A stretch of DNA of 64,000 nt from an uncultured Prevotellaceae bacterium (GTDB lineage Bacteria > Bacteroidota > Bacteroidia > Bacteroidales > Bacteroidaceae): assembly GCA_946406435.1 (NCBI GenBank), contig CAMJKP010000004.1:1-64000 (forward strand), written 5' to 3'. The notes under the pieces were generated by a model. It searched no databases. It saw only the letters and a program-made list of their open reading frames with translations, and was not told where the DNA came from. The translations under genes were made by a program, and so were the position numbers. Below, one piece after another: positions 15,770 through 24,517 of this stretch. Each line of letters starts with the position of its first letter. Within the stretch, counting starts at the first letter, position 1.

Positions 15770-17786
15770 TTCCGTTATCATTATAGTTCATAGTGCGATG
15801 TATGTCGCGATATTTCCGACCACGATCGAGACGCCAAGAGAGTTTGAGAGTCAGCATATTACCATAGTCACGATAGTGTTGAGACAGATCCTTCTGCACA
15901 TAACGGCTGACAATCTCCGTCTTGTTCGTCAACGGATGCTGACAGAACGGATGCTGAAGATATAGGGCTATGGCAAAGGCATCATTTAGGCGATAGTTAC
16001 AGGTGAAATACCAAGTTGGAGCCTGATGTCCCCGATGTTCACCCTCCATAAAGTTCCAGCCATTATCGGCATAGGTCCCAAGCGTAAAACGCCCAAGATA
16101 GGCTTGCAACGAGCATCCTCCGTTGAAAGAAGTATAGGTGTGGGTATATCCATCGCCGAAATTAAAGAAACGATAGATTCCACCATAGACAGTAGCCGAG
16201 AGTTTCTGGAGAATGATGTCATACTGATTGTATGATTCGATATAGAAAAGGCGACAATCATTATCAGCATTTGTCTGAATGTAATAGAAATGATCATCCT
16301 TGCGGATATATTTCTCCATATTACAATGGGCATTAAGGCGATAATAGCCTTGTAACTCGGATGTAAGGCGAGGTGTGGAGTAAGAGAGCTTCAGTTGATG
16401 AGACGTTACTCGGTTAGGACGAATATCCGGATTGCCGAGTATAGTTTCCATCGCATTCTTTTTGATACTTACATCGTTTGTATTAACGATTTGAGACACA
16501 TGCTGGTAAATCTCAAAGTCATAGTTCAATTTCAGGTTATCTGCCAAAGGATAACTGATGGAGAGCTTAGGGCGGAAGAGCCAGAAATTATGAGTTATAT
16601 CCCCCTGACGATAGTATCGGCGACTAACGCCAAGACCTCCTACATAGCTAAACTTCCCAAGCTGTCCTTTCAGTTGCGAGAAAAGATAGAGTTCCGATGT
16701 ATGCGTATCGTTGGTAGAATTTACATCTCCGCTATAAATACCACGACTATAGCGTTGCAAAAACTGCAAGCCACAGGAAAGCGTAAAGGGTTTCAACTGA
16801 TTCTCATAGATAGCCTCATTCCAAAGACTATACATCTGGTTTTTGGAAGAATATTGATAGGCATAGCCTTCGTTGTTTTCCACATCACCTGTTTTCTCGG
16901 TATATGTTCCCACAATATTTGCCGTTAACGACTGATGACGACGAAAGTCTTGATGATAATAGAGGTCGAGCGAAGGGGAGGCATTTCGCCAAGAAGAAAA
17001 TTCATCATACGGAACATTATTAACAGTCATCTCCGAATAGTCTCGTCGAGGTTGAATATCACGATTACCCGATAGTTTTGCCTGAAACACATAATCCGAA
17101 TCGCATAAGCTATAGATAATCTGGGCTTTATGGCTAAGTTCTTTGCTTTGCTGACTCAGACTTTTCCTGTGTATAGAGGTAACATCTCCCGACTCAAGCT
17201 CATAGTTTGCCTGTTCATCGTATTCCTCCCCCTTGAAATTACGATAGTCGAGTTCATAGCTGAATGCAAGTTCACCAAGCCCATGATTTACCTTGCCGAA
17301 AAAAGATTCATTACCATTTATCGTGGTCAAAGTATTTGTCAGTTGCGAACCAACGACATAACCACTCGTAGCTTTCTTTACCTTGATATTTATAACATAC
17401 GCGATATCCTCTCCATAGCGCACACCAGGATTGTCGATAAACTCAATATGATCTACCCCCTGCATGTCGAGCGTTTGCAAATCCTCTTGTGAGGCTATGA
17501 CATCATTAATACGCACTTGTACCGTTCCAAGATTTGTCAGAGCGGTAATACTATTCATAGCCTCATCAACTCGTATGTGTGGTAGAGTGAGTTTTGCCAA
17601 AAGCGAGTAACCATTAGGCGAATTCTCTATCTGCTGTTTAGTTGGATAGATCCATTGTCCATCTACCTTCTGAATCTTACGTGCCCCTTGTACGGTCACC
17701 TCGTTGAGCGATACATCCTTTTCTGCATCCTGCGCTATAGCATTAATGGCAAAAGCGAGCAACGAGCAAAACAAAAATCTCTTCAT
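15756..17786 (-). CDS. TonB-dependent outer membrane receptor-like protein
   Basis: A protein of 676 residues. Residues 1-18 are a signal peptide (ending AIAQ). A plug-like domain follows (about 25-140: LNEVTVQGARKIQKVDG, VQVRINDVIASQEDLQTLD, VDHIEFIDNPGVRYGED, AYVINIKVKK). The remainder is an outer-membrane beta-barrel with alternating strands. The plug type with ENSPNGYSLLAKLTLPHI belongs to the group with outer-membrane-protein beta-barrel family ends found in Bacteroidota. There is no N-terminal carboxypeptidase-like domain and no SusD partner, so this is not a polysaccharide locus. The substrate is unknown. The gene is alone under its own promoter. Confidence 0.85.
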   Translation of the reverse strand: MKRFLFCSLLAFAINAIAQDAEKDVSLNEVTVQGARKIQKVDGQWIYPTKQQIENSPNGYSLLAKLTLPHIRVDEAMNSITALTNLGTVQVRINDVIASQEDLQTLDMQGVDHIEFIDNPGVRYGEDIAYVINIKVKKATSGYVVGSQLTNTLTTINGNESFFGKVNHGLGELAFSYELDYRNFKGEEYDEQANYELESGDVTSIHRKSLSQQSKELSHKAQIIYSLCDSDYVFQAKLSGNRDIQPRRDYSEMTVNNVPYDEFSSWRNASPSLDLYYHQDFRRHQSLTANIVGTYTEKTGDVENNEGYAYQYSSKNQMYSLWNEAIYENQLKPFTLSCGLQFLQRYSRGIYSGDVNSTNDTHTSELYLFSQLKGQLGKFSYVGGLGVSRRYYRQGDITHNFWLFRPKLSISYPLADNLKLNYDFEIYQHVSQIVNTNDVSIKKNAMETILGNPDIRPNRVTSHQLKLSYSTPRLTSELQGYYRLNAHCNMEKYIRKDDHFYYIQTNADNDCRLFYIESYNQYDIILQKLSATVYGGIYRFFNFGDGYTHTYTSFNGGCSLQAYLGRFTLGTYADNGWNFMEGEHRGHQAPTWYFTCNYRLNDAFAIALYLQHPFCQHPLTNKTEIVSRYVQKDLSQHYRDYGNMLTLKLSWRLDRGRKYRDIHRTMNYNDNGTNVL

Positions 17787-17806
17787 ATATCCTGTCTTTT
17801 TTATTG

Positions 17807-17814
17807 CAAAGGTA
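17807..17814 (-). promoter_or_regulatory. Promoter -7 of receptor gene
   Basis: TACCTTTG on the minus strand, about 20 nt upstream of the start codon; the leader is therefore short. Confidence 0.55.
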
Positions 17815-17963
17815 TGAAGAGATTCAGATATTATCGATTAAACTTCCTGACATTTGCCTGACATTATTCAGGCAAGTAAATGTCAGTATATATCGCCATA
17901 GGTGTTTTATCGTCTACGTATCAAAATAAATGTGAAAAACATCCGTAATACAAAAATTTTAAG

Positions 17964-17971
17964 TAATTTTG
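17964..17971 (+). promoter_or_regulatory. Promoter -7 of FKBP gene
   Basis: TAATTTTG, 50 nt before the FKBP start codon. No good -33 match is seen. Confidence 0.5.
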
Positions 17972-18020
17972 TCCGCGCTAAACAAAGCTTTAATGTTCTA
18001 AAATAGATTATATTAGATTT

Positions 18021-18503
18021 ATGAAAAAAATTCTGCTATTAATTGCAATGGTAGTAGGAGGTCTTGCTTTGACCTCATGTTCAAAGGATGATGACAACGA
18101 TTCAACAGTATCTTACGAGGAAAACCTAAAGAAAGGACAGGAATACCTTGAGGAAAATGCAAAGCGTGAAGGAGTGACCGTAACAAAAAGCGGACTTCAA
18201 TATGAGGTTCTGGAAGAGGGCGAGGGCAAGAGTCCGTCGGCTACAGATGTGGTAAAATGCCATTACGAAGGACGTCTTATCGACGGTACTGTATTCGACT
18301 CAAGCTATAATCGTGGAACGCCTTCGGAGTTCGCTCTTAATCAGGTAATCAAAGGTTGGACAGAAGGTCTTCAACTGATGAAAGAGGGAAGTAAATACCG
18401 CTTTTTCATCCCTTATAACCTTGCATACGGCTCTCGTGGAGTTAGCATCATCCCTCCTTATTCCGCACTTATCTTTGACGTAGAACTGATAGAGGTGAAA
18501 TGA
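18021..18503 (+). CDS. FKBP-type peptidyl-prolyl isomerase lipoprotein
   Basis: A 160-residue lipoprotein. The signal peptide ends in LTSC, with the lipidated cysteine at residue 20. An acidic and helical linker (about 21-58) precedes one FKBP domain (about 60-160). Motifs are VVKCHYEGRLIDGTVFDSSY, the EGLQLMKEGSKYRFFIP segment and YGSRG...IPPYSALIFDVELI. It should assist folding of envelope proteins at prolines. No aspartate after LTSC-S suggests export to the outer membrane is possible. Single gene with a strong terminator. Confidence 0.93.
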   Translation: MKKILLLIAMVVGGLALTSCSKDDDNDSTVSYEENLKKGQEYLEENAKREGVTVTKSGLQYEVLEEGEGKSPSATDVVKCHYEGRLIDGTVFDSSYNRGTPSEFALNQVIKGWTEGLQLMKEGSKYRFFIPYNLAYGSRGVSIIPPYSALIFDVELIEVK

Positions 18504-18520
18504 TATTACCAAAGTATATA

Positions 18521-18558
18521 AAAAAGCCGCCTAAGGAATAATCCTCAGGCGGCTTTTT
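18521..18558. terminator. Bidirectional terminator
   Basis: AAAAAGCCGCCTaAGGA pairs with TCCTcAGGCGGCTTTTT. It has T runs on both strands and ends both the FKBP gene and the leftward biosynthetic cluster. Confidence 0.85.
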
Positions 18559-18561
18559 ATG

Positions 18562-18600
18562 CTTTCTACTTTAAACTTTCTACTCTACACTTTTTTTATA
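18562..18600. repeat. AGTAGAAAGTTT-type run at end of cluster
   Basis: Short imperfect runs (CTTTCTACTTT, AAACTTTCTACTC, TACACTTT) overlap the last codons and stop of the acyl ligase gene, so its C-terminal KKSVE arises from repeat sequence. Confidence 0.5.
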
Positions 18601-19797
18601 ATACTTCCTATCCAGCTTGCCGTTAAACGTGCGTTGAATCTTATCTACCTCCTTATAGGTAAGCGGTATCTGATAACGTTTCAACTTCGTACTGAGATGC
18701 AGGGCTATAGCACGCTTATCAAGTTTTGCACCATTCCTAAGAACAACAAGCAAGGCAAGGGCATTACCAAGTACGGGATGCGGTTGGGAGATGCAGATAC
18801 AATCATCAATATCAGGCATAGAGAGGGCTACTTCCTCAACCTCAAAAGGTGCAACTTTGAAACCGCCCGTATTGATTGTATCGTCATCACGACCAAGAAT
18901 GTGAAGACGGCCTTTCTCGTCAATATATCCATTATCGGCTGTGAAAAGCGTATCATCGTGAAGGACAGTAAGAGTAAGTTCCGGCTCATCCTTATAACCA
19001 GACATAAGGGTATCGCCCTTACAAGCTATACGACCTTCGGGAGTAATAAGGAACTGGGAATGAGGAAGCGCATGACCAAGACATCCTGCTATGCATTCTC
19101 CATCGTTATAGTTATACGTTGAGATTATACCAGTCTCAGTTGATGCGTATGTGTTATAGAGTCGGGTATTTGGCAGTATCTTACAAAGAGTAAGCATATC
19201 AGAATGAGGCATCGGGGCTGCTCCTGTCTCGAGGAAATCCATACGGTCGGCCAGAGCCTCTAACCTGTCACTCGCAAACTGAAGGAGGATGCGGATGTTT
19301 GAAGGCACAAGGAATGTGGCGAACTTGGTATTGGCAGGTAAAAAATACTCTTCAAGAGGAAGGTCGAAAGCGTTGAAGAAGCCGTCTATATCCTTCATTC
19401 CATCCTCTATAACATAAATAGTAGCTCCGAGTATCAATACCGGGAATATCTTCGACCAGCAGCCCAAATGCTCCATACTACCGGCTATTATAAACACAAG
19501 CTCATGAGTAAAGCCTTGTCCAGCAATAAGGTTCTCGGAATTAGCGATAACCGCCTTCTGAGAAATAACAACGCCCTTCGACTTGCCTGTAGTACCTGTG
19601 GTATATAGGCAGAAATCGGCATCCCACGCTTCGCCAAGGAGGGGAATTGGCAATTGGGTGTTGGGTGATGGGTGTTGGGTGTTACTCATCCTATCATAAA
19701 GCTCACGATAGGATATAACGCCATCACGTGATATTATGGCTGGTTTCTCAGGGCATTCAGATGCCCAACGATGAACATAGTCAAGAATAGTATTCAT
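18580..19797 (-). CDS. AMP-dependent acyl/aryl ligase of polyene cluster
   Basis: Activates a carboxylic acid as acyl-AMP, probably to load a starter unit onto an ACP (the role of ApeH in E. coli-type aryl-polyene clusters). ANL motifs are present: A3 LYTTGTTGKSKGV (about 64-76), A5 YNTYASTETG, A7-A8 region GYIDEKGRLHILGRDDDTINTGGFKV (given in part), and the A10 lysine in NGKLDRKYY. At 405 residues it is short; the N-terminal half between residues 37 and 57 is compressed and holds a repeat-encoded insert (SNTQHPSPNTQLPIP). Next to an ACP gene with no gap. The substrate could be an aromatic acid; that is inference. Confidence 0.85.
   Translation of the reverse strand: MNTILDYVHRWASECPEKPAIISRDGVISYRELYDRMSNTQHPSPNTQLPIPLLGEAWDADFCLYTTGTTGKSKGVVISQKAVIANSENLIAGQGFTHELVFIIAGSMEHLGCWSKIFPVLILGATIYVIEDGMKDIDGFFNAFDLPLEEYFLPANTKFATFLVPSNIRILLQFASDRLEALADRMDFLETGAAPMPHSDMLTLCKILPNTRLYNTYASTETGIISTYNYNDGECIAGCLGHALPHSQFLITPEGRIACKGDTLMSGYKDEPELTLTVLHDDTLFTADNGYIDEKGRLHILGRDDDTINTGGFKVAPFEVEEVALSMPDIDDCICISQPHPVLGNALALLVVLRNGAKLDKRAIALHLSTKLKRYQIPLTYKEVDKIQRTFNGKLDRKYYKKSVE
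19641..19683. repeat. GGTGTTGGGTGATGG run inside ligase gene
   Basis: Five imperfect seven-to-eight-base units lie in frame within the ligase gene, encoding a Gln/His/Pro/Asn stretch. Related runs lie at 31393-31436 and 32230-32288. Confidence 0.75.
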
Positions 19798-20025
19798 TTA
19801 CTTCTTCTCTTCAAGTTTTCTTTGTACCATAGCAACGATGCTATCAACTGTCATGAAGTTCTTTGGAGAGACATCACGAGAGTCAAGAGTGATATGATAC
19901 TCATCAGAAAGCAGCATCATGATAGTGGTGATATCCAAAGAACTGAGTTCTGCAAACAGAAAATCAGAATCAAGGTCTGCCAATGGCAGATTGTCTTCAA
20001 GTATTGTACGAATTCTTTCTTTCAT
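19798..20025 (-). CDS. Acyl carrier protein
   Basis: A 75-residue ACP. The phosphopantetheine serine lies in ELSSLDITTI (about residue 29), where most ACPs have DSLD; the position is kept. It is followed directly by the ligase gene and preceded by the MMPL exporter gene. It likely carries the starter or growing chain. One of three ACPs in the cluster, and the most divergent. Confidence 0.88.
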   Translation of the reverse strand: MKERIRTILEDNLPLADLDSDFLFAELSSLDITTIMMLLSDEYHITLDSRDVSPKNFMTVDSIVAMVQRKLEEKK

Positions 20026-20038
20026 ATAAAATAAAGGA

Positions 20039-22441
20039 TTAGCGGAGAGACCGCTTCTTATACATCAATCTAAATAGCAACGGCGGTATGAGCCATGACA
20101 TGAACACCACGCTTGACATACCAACGATTGTAATCTCGGCAAGAGAGTGTAGGGCAGGATGTTTGGCAACAATAAGAGTTCCTATGCCTATGAACATGAT
20201 GATGGCAGAAAGCAGAATGCTATGCTTATAGGATGCAAGGATAGGCTTGCCCGTCTTATGCTCGTAGATACAACCCTCGGTCATAAATATGGTATAGTCG
20301 TCACCCTGTCCGAAGATAAACGTGGCAAGGATAACATTAACGATATTGAACTTTATGCCGAGTATAGCCATAAGACCGAGAATCCACACCCAACTGATAG
20401 CCATAGGCACGAAGGATATTATTGCCAGTTCTATCCTACGGAATGAGAACCACAGGAAGAAGAACACGATGAGCGAACATGACCAGCCAATATAGTTGAA
20501 GTTGTCGGACAGGCTGTTTGCCAACGAACTGTTAAGACTCTCGATATCAAAACTGCCAGGAATACGACTCTTTACTTTCTCTATGTCAGAAGCCTCAACA
20601 CTCAGTTTATCGACGATGAAGAATTGGTGTTGCTTTACAATATTACCACTAAATACCGATGATGTTAGAGGGGCAAAATAGCTGAACTCACGAGGTTCAT
20701 AATTGCCATTTATGATTTGTTGGAAATCAGAGAACGCTTCAGATGAGAAACCTTTATCCTTTGCAGCCTTAGTAAATTGTGTGTTAAGCAAATCATGATG
20801 CTCTGACACAAATTCATTCCAACGGCTTAAACGTTCTTTCTGCATAGACTTAGAGGCTAGGAACTGTGATACTCCATCTATCTTCTTGCTATTGCATGAA
20901 TCAAGGGCAGCATCAATAGTTGGAGCAGAAGAGACTACGTAAAGCGTGCGCTTAGTAGAAACGGTATCGTCAGCCGTGAGTTTCTGGAAATAATCCATAT
21001 CCGTACGTTGCTCATCAGTCATGTAGTTGATATTGGCAAGATTGCTGTCAAACTCTACTTGGAAACTGAACCACCCAAGAACAAGAGTAAGAATGATAAC
21101 AATCCCTACAAGCCAAGACTTGTTTTCGAGCCTTATTTGCGATATTCTATCAAGCAATCTATTGCCTCTCGCCACCAATCCTCCATTTTTTTCCTTTACT
21201 TCCTCTACCTTTCTAGGGACAGAGACCTGATGTGGAAGGAATACGAGCACGTAGAATATTGTGCCAATCAAGAGTAAGGACGCGAAAAGACCGAGGTCAC
21301 GAAGAGCTACGGAATTAAGCGGTACAAGGGCAAGGAAAGCACCTACCGTCGTTATGTTTCCTACAAGCAAAGGTACAGATATTTCCTTCAACGCCTGTCG
21401 GATGTCCGTTTCATGTCCGATATGGGCAATAAGATGAAGAGGATAGTTGAGCGCAATACCCAGGATGACACTCGAAATGCCGATAACAATAATCGAAATG
21501 TTATCGTGGAATATAGCCAACGCTCCAAGTGCAAACAGCCACCCCCACCCTATTGAGAAGGCTATGAGCAATATATTCCGCAGAGAGCGGAACGAGATGA
21601 AGAGCAAGGCAAGGATAAGAACGACAGCAAGACTAACGGCAAGAATTGAGTCATGCTTTATCTGCTGGGCATTACCTACAGCTATCTGCGGTCCTCCCAA
21701 TACACGAGCCTCTATATTAGGATAACGGGCGTTCATCTGCTCAATACCAGACGTAAGGAGTTGCAGGAGTTGTGAGTTCTTATCTGTCTCAGAATTGCCG
21801 AAAGGCGAAGAAAGCATGACTATTGCACGACTCATATCAGGCGTGAATATATAGCCGTCGTACATCTCAAACTTATTCTCCTGCTGCAAGCCCTGTAACT
21901 TACTCAATACAGGTGTGAACAGATTGAGAGGGTCACGTGATATATTTTCGGAAAGCAGACCTCCTGAAGGGAACATCAGCATCTCACGATCGCGGTCAAG
22001 CTGTTCGGTAACATAATTATCAGCACGCAATAAAGAATCCATGCGTGCATAATCGCGTTCTGTCAGGAAATACGGAATGTTCTGATACACGAATTCTGTT
22101 ACCTCCCCCACCTTCTCCATATCAAATCGAGTAACCATATCGCTCGTCCAATTATGCGTATCCATCTTCTGAACACTCTCTTGGAAAAGGTCTATAGCTG
22201 CTATGGTACTATCAGGATTCTCCTTATCGCATGAAAACAGGACAACTAGTTTATTGACACCCGATATGTCCTGATATATCTCCATATCCAGTTTCTCCTC
22301 GTCGGTAAGAGGCATGAAATCAGAGATATCTTCCTTGTATGATAACTGGAAGACGGACACAACAAGTGCTATTGTCAGAGTCAGTAAGACTAAACGTCTG
22401 AGCGAGGTGTGGTTATGGAAAAAGTTGAAAAAATTAACCAT
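20039..22441 (-). CDS. MMPL/RND-family exporter
   Basis: An inner-membrane transporter of 800 residues. The layout is helix 1 (about 15-35), a large periplasmic loop (about 36-255), five helices (about 260-410), a second helix and loop, and a final five-helix block (about 640-795). SLAVVLILALLFISFRS and GQGDDYTIF (the Asp pair typical of the family's proton relay region) are visible. In aryl-polyene clusters the homologue (ApeM) is thought to move the lipid-linked product toward the outer membrane. Start overlaps the esterase gene end by eight nt. Confidence 0.88.
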   Translation of the reverse strand: MVNFFNFFHNHTSLRRLVLLTLTIALVVSVFQLSYKEDISDFMPLTDEEKLDMEIYQDISGVNKLVVLFSCDKENPDSTIAAIDLFQESVQKMDTHNWTSDMVTRFDMEKVGEVTEFVYQNIPYFLTERDYARMDSLLRADNYVTEQLDRDREMLMFPSGGLLSENISRDPLNLFTPVLSKLQGLQQENKFEMYDGYIFTPDMSRAIVMLSSPFGNSETDKNSQLLQLLTSGIEQMNARYPNIEARVLGGPQIAVGNAQQIKHDSILAVSLAVVLILALLFISFRSLRNILLIAFSIGWGWLFALGALAIFHDNISIIVIGISSVILGIALNYPLHLIAHIGHETDIRQALKEISVPLLVGNITTVGAFLALVPLNSVALRDLGLFASLLLIGTIFYVLVFLPHQVSVPRKVEEVKEKNGGLVARGNRLLDRISQIRLENKSWLVGIVIILTLVLGWFSFQVEFDSNLANINYMTDEQRTDMDYFQKLTADDTVSTKRTLYVVSSAPTIDAALDSCNSKKIDGVSQFLASKSMQKERLSRWNEFVSEHHDLLNTQFTKAAKDKGFSSEAFSDFQQIINGNYEPREFSYFAPLTSSVFSGNIVKQHQFFIVDKLSVEASDIEKVKSRIPGSFDIESLNSSLANSLSDNFNYIGWSCSLIVFFFLWFSFRRIELAIISFVPMAISWVWILGLMAILGIKFNIVNVILATFIFGQGDDYTIFMTEGCIYEHKTGKPILASYKHSILLSAIIMFIGIGTLIVAKHPALHSLAEITIVGMSSVVFMSWLIPPLLFRLMYKKRSLR

Positions 22442-23345
22442 TTATTTCTTTTAGCCACTCAAGGAATTGTTGTTTCCATTGGCGGCATTCAGCAGTACCT
22501 TTAACGTCGGAAGCCCCGAAACCGTGACCTCCAGTTTGATACTGTATATATTTATGCTTAATACCCTTACTACTAAGGGCAGAATCGAGTAATTCTGAGT
22601 TCTGATACTTCACTATTGGGTCATCCTTGCAATTAACGAGGAAGACAGGAGGACAGTCGGACGGCACATGGCGTTCAAGCGAAAGAGAGTCACGCAGAGA
22701 TTTACGGAACTTACCATATTCCCCTAAAAGAGCACGACGAGAGCGTGTATGACATACTTTCTCGCTCATCGTCACTACAGGATAGATTGGTGCTGTAAAA
22801 TCAGGTCGCAACGAAACCTTTGATACGATACCAAGTGGTTTGAGAAAATCAGTAGAAGAAAATTCCGCAAGTGACATAACGAGATGTCCTCCTGCAGAAA
22901 AACCTATTGCCCCAACCTTATTGATATCGATATTGTATTCATCAGCATGTTCACGAACATACTGAATAGCACGTTGGCCATCCTGTAACATGTGCGGATG
23001 ATGGTTTCCCGGTACTATCAGTCGGGCATGGGTTATGAAATTGAAAACACCCTGAACCCTATATTTAAGTACGAATGCCGCAATTCCATTACAACTTAAC
23101 CACCTTGCCACATCAGTTCCCTCAACCTCATAGTCGTGCCAACTATAACTACCACCTGGGCATACTATCATCGCAGGCGTCTTATCCGCAGAAACGCTAT
23201 CAGGCAGAAACACCTCAAGCGTAACGCTCTTATTGCCTACCGACGTACCTTCCCAAAGATGTATGATATTGTGCGGCTCAGTTGCAAAAACGGCAAAAGG
23301 CAAAAGGCAAAAGAATAATGCCAAAAGACTAAAGACTTTCGTCAT
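22434..23345 (-). CDS. Secreted alpha/beta-hydrolase (acetyl-esterase type)
   Basis: A hydrolase of 303 residues. A signal peptide covers 1-21. The oxyanion region is VCPGGSYSWHD (about 61-71), the nucleophile Ser150 is in GFSAGGH, the acid is in CKDDPIV, and the base is in GGHGFG. This is the pattern of acetyl-xylan esterase/lipase-like enzymes (BD-FAE). Within the cluster it might trim or transfer an ester on the exported polyene; no equivalent is known to me in proteobacterial ape clusters. Oddly, most of the hydrophobic signal peptide (FFCLLPFAVF) is encoded by a TTTTGCC tandem run. Confidence 0.85.
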   Translation of the reverse strand: MTKVFSLLALFFCLLPFAVFATEPHNIIHLWEGTSVGNKSVTLEVFLPDSVSADKTPAMIVCPGGSYSWHDYEVEGTDVARWLSCNGIAAFVLKYRVQGVFNFITHARLIVPGNHHPHMLQDGQRAIQYVREHADEYNIDINKVGAIGFSAGGHLVMSLAEFSSTDFLKPLGIVSKVSLRPDFTAPIYPVVTMSEKVCHTRSRRALLGEYGKFRKSLRDSLSLERHVPSDCPPVFLVNCKDDPIVKYQNSELLDSALSSKGIKHKYIQYQTGGHGFGASDVKGTAECRQWKQQFLEWLKEING

Positions 23346-23371
23346 CTGACTTCTGACATTTGACTTTTTGA
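23286..23371. repeat. TTTTGCC and GACTTCTGACATTTGAC runs
   Basis: GGCAAAAGGCAAAAGGCAAAAG (in part, 23292-23313) and adjacent AAAGACTAAAGAC and GTCATCTGACTTCTGACATTTGAC runs span the 3' end of the acyltransferase gene and the 5' end of the esterase gene. The first run encodes the esterase signal peptide; the second encodes the last residues of the acyltransferase. Confidence 0.8.
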
Positions 23372-24490
23372 ATCCACAGGATTGGCATATATACCAAGGA
23401 ATATCTCGTATAGTTTATCCATATCACACTCTACCTCATATTTCTGGAGCTTATTCATCCTATGCATGAAAGCATCCTTTTCTTCTGAGGAATACATAGC
23501 CGAATACTTCTTGTTAGCATAGAGAATATCATGGGCTATGTAATTGTTAGGATACAGATGATATGAAGAGCAAATACGCTGGTCAAGCAGGTTGGCAACA
23601 GCCTTATGAAAATCAACAGAAGTGAGGTCAGAGAACTTGTTGAGTTCGTCAAAACAAAGAGGCTTACAAACCTCGAAATGCACATTACCCTTATACTGGG
23701 TAATACCTGTCAAAATACTATTCAAGTCCTCACCAGGCTTCTTGATGTAAGGTCCGAACTGACGCTCATATAATTCTACAGTCTTGAGGATATCACAAGA
23801 CTCCCATTCATAAGAGACAGAGACTGGCACTATATTCAAATCAGCAATAGCCTTCACCTTATCGTCTGAATGGCTCATGCACAACATCTTAATAATGCCT
23901 TGATCCGTACGGTCTTTCCCATCCTTTGTACGTCCATTACGTTGTGCTATCCATACGGACTGATGCTTCTCCGTTATGACGTGACGCATGTATTCAGAAA
24001 GGAGAAGGGAAGACTTGTAGAATTCCCTGACACTACCACCCGGACGAGCAACCTTGAACATCTTATTTGACTTACCAATATCGATGACAATCTGTCCCTG
24101 CATGAGATTTGCGCCAAAGGTGATTTCTGTTGTGTCATGCCCGTTGTCAACAAGGACATTCTGGAATAGAGCCGCATCCAGCATTATATCGCGATGGTTT
24201 GAAACGTACAGATGTGAGGATGAAGGGCTTATATTCTCCATTCCGCCACAAGTAAACGAGGCTGTACTATCCTTAATAATCTTGCGGTTAGCCCAATACA
24301 TGATACCCATTTGGAAATCATGAATGGTCTTATAAGAACGGACTTCACTACGAACTTCGTCTATATTCCTATCAGGAAACACATAAGATGCCAACAAAGG
24401 GAACGACGTGCTACCCGCAATTCTATCCATTGCTGCTGATATCTCATCATCCATATAGGGACGTATCTCCTCAAACTTATTATTCTCCAT
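23342..24490 (-). CDS. PlsC-like acyltransferase
   Basis: A protein of 382 residues with the glycerolphosphate acyltransferase motif in LYVSNHRDIMLDAALF (HX4D as HRDIMLD, about residues 93-99). A second block, IAQRNGRTKDG, with R and G, corresponds to motif II or III of the family. It should transfer an acyl group from ACP or CoA to a hydroxyl, possibly esterifying the polyene to a lipid anchor. The gene overlaps the esterase gene by four nt (ATGA). Its last ten residues, DSKSQMSEVR, are encoded by repeat DNA. The specific acceptor is unknown. Confidence 0.82.
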   Translation of the reverse strand: MENNKFEEIRPYMDDEISAAMDRIAGSTSFPLLASYVFPDRNIDEVRSEVRSYKTIHDFQMGIMYWANRKIIKDSTASFTCGGMENISPSSSHLYVSNHRDIMLDAALFQNVLVDNGHDTTEITFGANLMQGQIVIDIGKSNKMFKVARPGGSVREFYKSSLLLSEYMRHVITEKHQSVWIAQRNGRTKDGKDRTDQGIIKMLCMSHSDDKVKAIADLNIVPVSVSYEWESCDILKTVELYERQFGPYIKKPGEDLNSILTGITQYKGNVHFEVCKPLCFDELNKFSDLTSVDFHKAVANLLDQRICSSYHLYPNNYIAHDILYANKKYSAMYSSEEKDAFMHRMNKLQKYEVECDMDKLYEIFLGIYANPVDSKSQMSEVR

Positions 24491-24517
24491 AATAAACGTT
24501 TTCTGCCCTTATGGGCA

